This document shows positions 12,001-24,000 of a stretch of 64,000 nt of DNA, piece by piece (the first letter of the stretch is position 1; every line of letters begins with the position of its first letter). The notes under the pieces are model-generated. The model made no database searches. It was given only the letters and a program-made list of their open reading frames with translations, and was not told where the DNA came from. This DNA comes from Pomphorhynchus laevis (Eukaryota > Acanthocephala > Palaeacanthocephala > Echinorhynchida > Pomphorhynchidae): assembly GCA_012934845.2 (NCBI GenBank), contig WNNJ02001894.1, positions 1-64,000 of the forward strand, in the 5' to 3' direction. A program made the translations under genes and the position numbers.

Positions 12001-15000
12001 TTCGATAAACTGTCAGTTAATTCAGAATCAGATAATGTATGTACGTCATGTGTCATATAATCGACGGTCTGTTTACTAATTTCGGTTTCTGGCTGTGAGT
12101 TTATAGGTAAAGATTCAGGATCATCAGCGTCGTTATTATTTGATGAATTGTCACATTGTTGCAGAAAGGTGTCATAATGTGGCTTAATTTTGCTTGAAAG
12201 ACTTTGGGGCTTTACTGTGATCGCAAAGCTCAATACTTAAATGTACGCTCAATGTAATCTCAATACTCAAAGTCTGTATATATTTTTTTAAATAAATCCG
12301 ATGGCAATGCACATCAATTGATCAGTAAAATAATTATTTTATTTAAAAAATAAAAATCTGTTATCATTTATAAATTTTCTAATTTATGTTATTAAAAAAG
12401 TACATTCGGAAGTCTGAGAGGTAGACATATCAAATACGATTTTGTTGTGGATATCTAATTTGATTTTACTTTACTAACATTATTATATTACAAATTAAGT
12501 TTCTAATTTCTGTTATTAAAAAAGTACATTCGGAAGTCTGAGAGGTAGATATATCAAATACGATTTTGTTGTGGATATCTAATTTGATTTTACTTTACTA
12601 ACATTATTATATTACAAATAAAGTTCAGAAAATTTAATTTTCAAATTAAATTTCAAAAAATATGAAAACTTTAAAAAAATTACTGACCAAATATCTATCA
12701 AGTGTGGGTAAGCATTATGTATAGAAAACGAGTTTATCAACAAGAAAATGTAATACCGAGACAAAATAGAAAGTGTAATGCTACAAAATATACTTGATTA
12801 TTGAATGATATAACATTAAAAACCAATATAAATGTTACTATGAAGATAATTTTTATGTGAATATGATATCGAAATATAGAATGTAAATGAATTTTTTCGT
12901 TAATGAGCGTTGTTTCATATTAGTTATCATATCATTCATTCAAAATTTAAAAGTAACAATACGAGGATAATGGAAAAAACATTAACAATTATCAGAGATC
13001 ATTATATACATCAATGCGTTTTAACTTGTATTTCCAGTACAATCAACATAACATCGATTAAATAATACTTTTAATAATATTTTTTTAATACTTTAAAGTT
13101 AGAATTTTATTTGAAACAATAGTATGATAGAGCAACTGCTGACAATCTTAAAAAGTCATTATTTATACTTTTGGATTTGAAGATACAATTAAGATATATG
13201 GAGATATAGAACCTCGAAATTATACTACTGTCTTCAAACATATTATCGTTTTTTGGTTGTTCCTAATATTTAATCAACAAAGCAAAATAAGTTTAGGTAG
13301 TTACTTAAAGATAAATATTCAAGCATAATGTTTTGTTATTTTTAATCTTATAATAAAGCTGTTTTAACGGTGCACTTGTGACTTGGTAGCTCAAAATACG
13401 ATCAGAAAATCAAAAATTATAATTCGCGGTATATGATGCTCAAGGATGGCGTTCTGATTAATATCTTGGAATGAAGCTAATTTATTTCACGAAACAGTAA
13501 TTATCAATTGAGATTTGCATAATATATTACTAAGGTAAGAGTACAGATCAAATTCAAGTAAAGCACATTTCAACGGTGTTGACAGGTATTAAGGATAATG
13601 ACTTGATTTACTAAATCATAAAGATTGATCATAGAGCGTAAATTTAAACTTCAAATCAATATGTGCAGTGTTACTGTTGTTTAGAATTTGCAGGATCCAA
13701 ACAAAACAATTGAAACCTGCTGCTTTCATACATTTGCAAATATAAAAGACAACATCCAGCAAAAAAACTTAAGGTATTGTTTAATATCCAGTGTCCGTTT
13801 GTCACGAATCATACATTATGTTCGATATTTTGAGCGATGTTTTAAATTTTAAAAATAACAGATTTTGATTCATTTATTAGAATCTTGAATTTCAGAGCAA
13901 GGTCAATAAAAACACAAATTTATTTTTATATTTTGCCAGCTGATGAACAGTATGTAGCAGCAGCATCTAGCGAAATAAAAATAAATTTATGTGTTCATTG
14001 ATCCTGCTCCCAAATTCCAAACACTATAAATGTTATTCAAAGAATATGAACTGTCATATTATCAAATGCTGTATTAAAACCAATAATTCGAGTTAGTGAT
14101 TATTTTTATCGCTAACAATTATATATATAGTGAACCAATTATTCCGTGCACTAGATATGATGATAACATATTAACAAATTAATTAGAACGCACAGCACAA
14201 AATATGTTTAAAGTTAATATAATATTAATTTGTAAAGTAAATTAATAATAAAATATTCACCTGACAATGTAAATATTATCTCTGCTTAGCAAAACTATAT
14301 CAACTTCAGCAAACGAAGTATTATCCTCGGGTCGTTTAATTGGAAATAATACAACTGGAAAAAGTGCATCGTTCAATTGATTGTATATCTGTTGTATTTT
14401 GTGAAAATTGAAGAAAATTAAGAAAAATTCAATGTTTAAAATTTAGATACAGGAGCACAAACAGTGTACACTAATTTTATTTAATATAATTTGTAGAATG
14501 TGGATCACCGCAAGCACACAATTTTCTTAAAGTCCGAATATTTTTTTTAAATAAATCCGATGGCAAGGCACATCAATTGATCAGTGATTAATATCGAGTG
14601 AAGAATTCTGATTTCCTGATGTGAGTGAGCATTTAATCTTGATTTAGTTAAGATTAAAAATCAATGAATGCCATAGTAAATTAAATCAACTACTACAGCA
14701 ACTTTAAAAACTATTCATTATTATGCAATATTGTACACATTGTATTGATGCCTACGTTTTAATTTTATAAAAAAGACTTGGCAACATTGGGACATTTGCT
14801 ATTTGCATATATTTAAATTCACCACTACTACTAATTGGTTTCGAAAAGGATTAATTATCTAGTAGCACTATTTAATACCACTAAAGACAGCATCATTGGA
14901 TGAAACTGAATCCTGACACCACAATAATTTATAGTAACAACCTATTTATATCTCAATAGGAAATTTATAGATCTATTAATATTTTACCTGTTAGTAGTAT

Positions 15001-18000
15001 TGACAATGTAATATAACCATCTAACCCATACTAGAGAAGTGGTCGTTTAAAGGTTATTATTGTTCCGAGTAGAATATAATGTTTACATAGAGCAATTTTT
15101 AATTACAAATTCAATAGATAAATTAAATATGATAAATTTATAAGAAGGTCTATAATGACTACATTCTAATAATGTGGTCAGCGCATGATGACCACATTAT
15201 TGACCTCATTATCTTTAAGAGGAACATACAAGAATTCGTCAGCGATTTTGATTATATCAAAGTCTCCATTAGATCATAATAAATGATACGAATTTTGCAA
15301 TTAATATTTTATAAAATACATTCGAAAATTATAGTTTACTTAGAATGGAATTCATCCAAAATGAAAATACAACGTCTGGAATTGAGAACTGTTTGATTAT
15401 GTGGTTTAGATAATACATATTTAAAATACTTCTATGCTAAGTTTCTTTTAAAAACGACATTTGTTCTAAAAAATAATAAAAAGATTTTAGGCTATATGCT
15501 TATATTACAATATAAGTGAACAAAGCGGTATGAATAATTTCATTATACAAATTAATCCCTGCATGTAGACATCCTTTTTATGTAAACAATTCAATTTTCT
15601 TTTATTTAAATATAAAATATTATTTTATAATAAATAATTTTACGATTCACGAAAAATACGATTTATATTAATGATGAGGAGATACAAATCAAATTGATAT
15701 TTGACAGTTACAGAATTGATAAAATGATAATTATGAGATTATCATTGAAAAATGCGATTTATATTAATGATGAAAAGATACAAATCAAATTGATATTTGA
15801 CAGTTACAGAATTGATAAAATGATAATTGTGAAATTATCATTGAAATCTGATAACAATTATTCGATAATGAATAAAAATTTCAAAATTTGAACACCTAAT
15901 TAATTAAAATAAAAAATCACTTTCATAATTAATGCCGGAAATTATCACTTAATATATTTATTCGAAATGTACATCAGCTAAATTAAAATTATAAAACTTC
16001 AACCTTTTTTGAAAGGACTAAATTAAATTTTATGAAATTTAGTTAAACATTAAATTTTATAAAAATTTAAAATAAAAAATAACTAATTAACGAGGGTAAC
16101 AAAAACATACCTCAGCCGAGTGCAAGACAGCAGATGCAGCCATGTAAAGCTTTGATTGACGATAGAATAATTTAATAGCTGCTTGGCTTTCACGATTAAG
16201 TTTAGCTTTTTTAGGCTGCTCCATTTCCATTTTATCATAATTCACAGAATACTGGTTCTTTTTAAAAATAGGCGATAAAAGTGCATCGTGTCTTAAACCA
16301 TACTCAAGCCATTTTGTAGCACGTTCAGTAGGCACCTCAATGTAATCGTAATAGTTTGAAAGAATGCACATAAGAAAATTTATTTTTATAGCTGAACGAA
16401 ACTATTTCTAAATGAATATAAATATAGTTATTATCTAAATGATTAAAATTACATTTAATCATTGGATGTACATGAAATCATACATGATTCACAGCAGTAA
16501 TATCATTGCTTTTATTTATGCTTAAAATGATAAGCAACTACATTTGATTCCCTATGCTTAATTATGTTATTTGTTACAGTAAATAAGAATCGATAGTTAT
16601 AGATAAAACATACAGGTATCATTAAATAAATTAACAGACTATAAATATCTGATTAAAAGCGATACGTTGAAAATGCATAAAAAAGTTAGAGTTTAGAAAA
16701 TGATCAGTATACGCTATAAAACGATCAATGAACGTTATCACCTTGTTTAAGGGCCTACTCTTTGTAAATATAGTGTTTAGTGTAAGTAGACAAACAATAT
16801 ATATAATAGAAAAACTTGGTGATTTAGCATTTGTACACCGAGTATGACTGAAATTATTTCAGTGGTCTGTCTAAACCTAAAAAATATTAAATTTTAATAT
16901 TCTTTATTGTATAATATAAATTTGTAAAGCAATAACAGCATGAGTTTATTCATTGCTGTTAGTAATGGACAAACAATTATGATAACTACAGGTAGAAATG
17001 ACAAATGATTTGGTATAGATATGATCCAAATATCACAAATATTAGATCAATTAAAAGAAATTAAATTTAAACTATGCAGGATAAATTGCAGCAAATAAGC
17101 TCAACTTTTATTTCGATTCTATCGATAATAAGCTCTATCGCAGTAAAGTTAATTCCTGGTAGAGTTTGATACATATGAATTAATAAAAGCATGAAAACGG
17201 CTAGATATCAACAATAAACGACACTCCAAGTAAATACTAAATTGTGTCACGTTGAAAACTGGCATTCTGTCTCTTTTAAAATAAAATTTGGTTGAACAGA
17301 ACAAAATAATTTTGGCTAACTTAAAACAATTTTGTCGATAATGACAGTTGTTGGTTGAATATTTGTTTAAAACATTAATATACCCTTTGCTGTCATTGAA
17401 TTTTATTACAAAATTACATGAAAATAAGAATAGATCATAACTTTCATTTTTCGTACACGAATATTTTCCTATAAATGTGTACCTACAATGCTTTGTTCAT
17501 TTGTCCGGCAAACCCAATCGTCTAGTAGTAGACAATGCAAATTTTGACATAACAAGATTATCCTTCCATGGGATAAGATTCATGGGCTTTAGAGTCCCGA
17601 CATAAAGAATTGTCGAAAGACCAAAATTGCAAATTAAATATTGATTTTAATTACATCAATATATTATTGAAAATATCTATATATTTCTTATTGGATGTTT
17701 TAAATTTACAGAAAGAGGTTTTATCCAAAAATAGCAATATTTCGATAGTTCCTGCTATCCTTTTTAGGAAATTTAAAACAGTAGTTTGAATAAATTATTT
17801 GTAATTTTCCTGATGATAGCTGGAGCTATTGAAATATTGTAATTTTTAGAATTAAACTAATTTATTTGTTCCTATAAATTAAAAAGATCCATTTATTAAT
17901 TTTTGTGAAAGCTACCTATAGATAAAAAGGCTATTATAACTATTCAGTAAATGACATACCTTATAGACTGATGAACTAGGTTCAAGCGATTTAAGTTTCC

Positions 18001-21000
18001 AGTTTGTTTTCGACCCAAAACAAGAAAGAGACGCAAACTCGTAGTTATCTGTTAGCAACGACATGCGGAATTCGCTTAGGTTAACATGTATTTCCATACT
18101 ACACAAATCTGGTACGACGATCTATACACAAATGTGATATTATATTTTTACGATACGTCATTATGCTTACAAAAAAGGAATAATTCCAAAATAAACTTAA
18201 AACGAAAAATTGTTAATTCAATAACTCACAGTCGTCTATTCGGCTTATTCTTCAATAAACTGTTGAATATAACAGTTTTAAGCAGAGGGGTGTTGCACAT
18301 TTATATTTTAATTTTTAACTACTCAACAATAACAACTATAATTTTTTAAAGTAGTTGAAAAATTATACAACTGTGGAGATATATGCATTCGTAAAACAAG
18401 TAGATCTTTCAAAAAGTTTGAATTTAAATTATCAGTAATAAATGAAACTTATTTATTTAAATTCTTCTTACATCTAAATTGAAAAATAAAAAGAGTACAA
18501 AAAAACAATTTAGTAAAAATTATTGCAAAGGGAAATAGAACAGATAGCAGAATATACAAATGCAAATTTCCTATTTAATACATTTAAATAAATGATAGTT
18601 TTAAATGTGATGTATTCAATAAAATACGATGTAAAAATTACAATCAAATATATGTAATCTAACTGTATCGGTTAATCATCAAAGATGCAACAGACAAAGA
18701 TACAATTTATCATTAGCAATATTGTTGCGGCTCAACATTTCGTGTCCTATATCACTCTCTAATATATTATACACGTACGATCGTTTGGCCATTGAAAATA
18801 ACACAAATGTTGTGAACTATACAATAAGCCTAATCTATTAATAGGAACTAACATTGCCAAAATCAGACAATAGTTGATTACAAATAAAATTTAAATTAGA
18901 AAAGTGCTAAAAATTTAAGAAACACATTTAATTTATACGGCACTATAATAATTTGTCATAATTCACAATTAATATAAATATAATAATCAATAATATTTAC
19001 GTATTCAATACTAAGAGAAGACATACATTTGATATTAATCCATATATCAAATGACTTTCAGCATTATTTGAAAAATATGTTTAATATAAAGTAAAATATT
19101 TATATTTAAAAGTCATGAGATAAAGAATATGCCTTTTAAAAAGGTTATATCGCAATCGGTAATGTTCTGCCTAAAAACTTAATTAGAAATATACTCTTAA
19201 ATAAAAAGTTTTAATCTAATGACCTTTATACTGCTGTTGATTTAATTTTATTCTGTTGACCAAGTATCCGTTGTTACATTTTTAATATTTTCGCTCGCAA
19301 TTGCTTTATTAGTCATTACAAAACAATTAATACCAAAACATTGCAGGTTAATTTATTCTACAATTTAAATTTCATTCCAATGAATTCAATTTGTAATTTA
19401 TGATAGTAAAATATATAAAACAGTATCGCTATAGCGATACATTAATATATCTGGTATTTGTTGGCTTCTCTTAAAGATTGTGACTCTAACCATTAAATTT
19501 ATGTAAGTAAAAGAGTTTGTTTTTCGATCTTTTAATGGTTTGAATATGAAATTATACAAAACATTAACAAAATAATTTGGATACATAATCATAACGAGTA
19601 TAATCATCGACTAGAACAAACGTAATAATAAGGAGGGGCTCGTAAAATATTGTTGATCAAATAGATTTTTAATAGCTCTTAAAAAGAAACAAATATAATC
19701 GGAATATGCAAGTATATATAAAATGCGTTGGGAATAGCTACTATTTAATTTAAAAAGTCAAATTTGTAAGAATTTTCTAGAAAGTTTCAATAAATACATG
19801 ATTTAGATGCAGAAAAATTATTAAACATATTACTGAGCAGAACAGATCAGCGTTGTCTGTAAGAAGAAATGTTCTTTGGAGATTTTCGTAATAAGTATAC
19901 CAATATATATGCATGATTTTGTTGTTCTTTAAACCTAAAAATATATAAATGTTAGATTACTAAACGATTGACGTAATAATTGCCTGAATATAAACAACAT
20001 ATAATGATTTGAAAATATTGAATTAATTAAAATTAATTATAATAATTAAAATTGAATTAATTATTAATTATTTACATAATTAATATATTGAATTAATTTG
20101 AATAAATTGACGCTGACTATAATGCACATTATGCATTAATTGGATAGTACAATATTGCAAATATGTCATATTTTAAAAATGTTTGGTTAATATCAAAACA
20201 GAAATTTAATTATTTTATAACTATTTAATGAAATCAGAACGAAATGTTTGAGCTGAGATACCTCAGACGAAAGAATCTATTTTGAAAATAAAATGTTTCA
20301 TCTTAGTTCTGTAAAGTTTTAGTAAGCAATAGAAAATGAGAGTGATCATCATTACATAAGTGGGCAAATATTAAATGTTTTAAAAGAATCAGATCAGTTA
20401 ACTGAGTTCACGTGAAATACTAAATGATATCAAAACATAAACGAATCAAACCTCAACCTTACTTCTACAATGGTTCATTTTCAAGTAAGTTCAAAAGAAA
20501 TTATTCTTACAGATGTGAATAAAAGGTAAGTAATCAAGTTTTTAGCGTATTTAAACATTTAATTCAATGATTTAACAAAATTTATATTTCTATGACATAA
20601 AAATTTTAGAATTTAAATAAAATAAATTTTTTATAAAATGCCTAATAAATAATATACGATGAATCAAAATTAAGACTAAAGGTCATTAAGAGGAACTACT
20701 ATGCTATAACGTTTGGACCTATATTCTTCGACCTAAAGTAGCAATAGTGCCAAATACATGCTAATGACGAATTTCCTCAAATGAAATTTAATTATCTAGT
20801 GTATCTTATTCTAATATAAAGTATATTTTTTATTATTCGTACATAAAATTTGTCCGCTTAAGAGTTTAATTTTTCAAATAATATTTTGTTGATTTATATA
20901 TTTAACTATTTCCTGTTTGATTTTATTTGTATAAAAACCTAGTTTAAAATATGTATCTATTAAATTATTTAAATGATTTTGAAGAAAGCCAATATCATTA

Positions 21001-24000
21001 CATATTGTTGCAATTCTTAAAATTTCATTATTTAATGTATTATATTTTATATTATATGGTATGCATGAATGCTCATGCAAAAATATGTTTCTTGTAAATT
21101 TAAATATGTCATCTTTACGATATAAATTAAAAGTAGTTTTAAATGATGTTAATTTAATGTTCATATCTAGATATATTCCTTCTTTATCATTAATATTGAT
21201 TTTGTTAAGAATGAAACTACATGGATAAATTAGTTCGTTTTTTGAATAAAAATTGTTATAGTTAAATACACATATATCATTAATATTTAGATTTAATAAA
21301 TACTTGAATCATCAGGTTTTATATAATTTAGATTTCTATAATGTATATATTTTAAGAATTTAAATAAAATCTATTTATTGAATTGATTAATAATAATTCA
21401 TATTTATCAATATATATAGATTATATTAATATTAAAAATATTAATATATAAAAATATCAACATATTTTATATATTTATATAAAAAATATATCTTAAGCTT
21501 CAAATATATCAGTTTATATTTAGTTTAAAAATTATTTTTACGATTTATATATTTTGTATTTTTTGATTCATTTTTACAATACTCTAGTTCAAAATATGTA
21601 TCTATCAAAATATTGAAATGATTTTAAAGAAAATCAACATACTTACATATTACGGCAATTCATTTTGGGCTGCATTTTGCAAACCTTAAATTTATTCAAT
21701 CAATAAATTTATAACTTTAGTTATAACATTGTGTATTTAATATAATTTTCAATTTTGATAAACATATTTATGCTACACTTTAAAACCTAAAAATCGGATC
21801 AATAAAATGAGTCTAGGTATTTTGTAACATATATTAATTAAAAAATAAGAAATATTTAGATCTAAAATATTTAAATTACAACAAAAAATCCAAAATTAAA
21901 TGATCAAATAACAAGCTTAAGAATATATTAAAGCTTAAGAATATATTACGAGCAAAGATAATCTAAAACCATCAATGTGCAACTGATGAAATTATATGTC
22001 AATTCCAATACATGGTGACTGCCAATTTATTAAAGAATCATTAAATGGCTATGTTTGAGCTTAGAATTTCAAACAAATATTGAAAATGACAATATTTGTA
22101 TTAGAAATGTTCAGCCTTTAAGTTGAAAATGTATACTTACTAATATCAACTACCCCATGTTGGTCCATATTATAGAATATTTCGTATTCTTCAGGCCTTA
22201 ACATTTCCAATCGATAGGGTCTCCAAAACAACCTTTGAGATAATGTAGCATTGGGCCATGTATACAGAATACTTTCGTAAGCGTGCAATATAAGTTGCTC
22301 GTTATTGTTTTCTTGATGAAAGGATATATCAATTGACGTGCATAGATTTTTAAGCCTTTCATATTACATAGATAAACAGTTACGAACTTTTGAAATGAAA
22401 TTTACAAGCTCGTTCCTACCTTACAGGACTATCACCAAGAGAGAATTTGCTGATAGCAATTGTTGCTCTCGGAAATGAACTTGTTCGAACTGTTAATCCA
22501 GTCCCAATTCGTAATGAAAAATGAGATCCATCGATTACAGGAAACGGAATCCATTTGTTGTTTGTGTTATGTTCACGAATATATAGAATCAAATTAGGCG
22601 AGTCCCCAGATCCGTTATTGATTTGTTTTTTCGATGTATTTTGTTTCGATTGGAATGTAGAAGGCCAAAATGGAATGCACTAAAAATATCATTCAAAAAT
22701 GCAAATTTTAAACTTTAAAATTAAAATATTAAGAAAAACGCTTTTAAGCACTGATTAATGACCAGGAACTATGCAAAATAAAAGCTATACTGTGAATCCC
22801 ATTTTGCTTACGTTAAAGCTATGAGTGCATTAGAAAAAACAACCCAGCATATATATTTTTATATGCAAAATGACCAAATAAGAAGGGTGGTATGTTAAAC
22901 TACCGGAAAGTATACATGCTACGTCAGTAATAATTTCCGTATTTAAGGCACGAAAGTTGCGTAATAACAAAACTAAGGATGACAAACGCTAAAATTATAT
23001 GTTCACATATCAATTTTGTCAATTCCAAACTCGCTGTCTTATTTAGTAATTCACAAAATGAGTTGTTTTTGCAAAGTACGATATTTTTAAATGATAATGG
23101 GATGAGATTAAAGATATAAAGGGAAAACAGCTAAGGATTAGCGCTCGTGTAAAGAAAAATGCTCCTGTGGAATCTATAATTCGAATTATGGTTATTACTC
23201 GTACACGGTGATAAAACCCGATTTCCAGTTTGAGTGAAAATTGCTGGTTTCCTCAATCAGGGTGGGATTGCAAGCAATTTCGTAATTTCGTTTATGCTTA
23301 CAATTCCTTAAATAGTACTGATTAGAGATTTGTTCTATCTTGTTATTTAATCAAAATGACAAGTCTCCTGTATAGTTCTTCCGTCTCATATTTTTAACAT
23401 AACGCCGAGTGCAGATAGTCGTATGCGCCGATTAATTCTGAGCTTTTAGTTACTAGTAGGAAATGTTTAGTTGTGAACCTAGTAATTAAATGTGATGTCA
23501 TTATCATTTGAGCTGTCCATGAGTTTTTATTTGCACTAGCAGTGAAGACTGCCTTTTGTGATTAGCAAAAAAATTAAGCGAAATAGTTTTACTCTAGTTT
23601 GTTTTATCTGAATCATTTGTTCATAATAGTATTGAAATTATCAGTTACGAAATGTCATTCTTTCAGATAACAATTTTCAAAGGTTTAATTGAATGCTGAT
23701 GCAATCTTTTTCTTCTGAATCCTCAGAAGAAAGTTGTTGTAATTGAACTCCTTTTTATTGTTTTACTCAAACTTTAATTTTAAAACTAAATTTATTTTAA
23801 ATACATATAATAACTAATATTTTTCAAATCGAGCAATATTTTAATCGATACATTTACACAGAATTAACAACTTACAAATGAAAACAAAATAGATATTCAG
23901 CATATATATGGCAATGATCATCACAATTCGTTCTTATCACCACTATTAACGAATCATTTCACATAAGATGGTGTAGTTTGTGAAATAGTAGTTTAAAGAT

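Larger units (their letters stand above)
11563..14260. other. Vps13 intron with acidic ORF and repeats
   Basis: Contains the unassigned ORF, R3 copy 1, the 124-bp duplication and R2 copy 1. Nothing else is recognised between 12630 and 13880. Confidence 0.6.
14389..16110. other. Vps13 intron
   Basis: R3 copy 2, the 13-bp hairpin and the 96-bp duplication. The rest is AT-rich with no recognised feature. Confidence 0.65.
18109..22140. other. Vps13 intron with PLE remains
   Basis: About 4 kb. Apart from the two Penelope-like pieces at 20874-21665, only AT-rich sequence without recognised features. Confidence 0.6.

Noticed and set aside
15694-15891. 65-codon repetitive plus ORF
   Set aside because: Produced by a 96-bp tandem duplication, a multiple of three; no start context or family similarity.
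17812-17836. CTGATGA followed by a TAGC/GCTA hairpin and GAAA
   Set aside because: One extra base lies between the hairpin and GAAA, and no convincing helix I or III with a cleavage triplet can be drawn; likely chance in AT-rich sequence.
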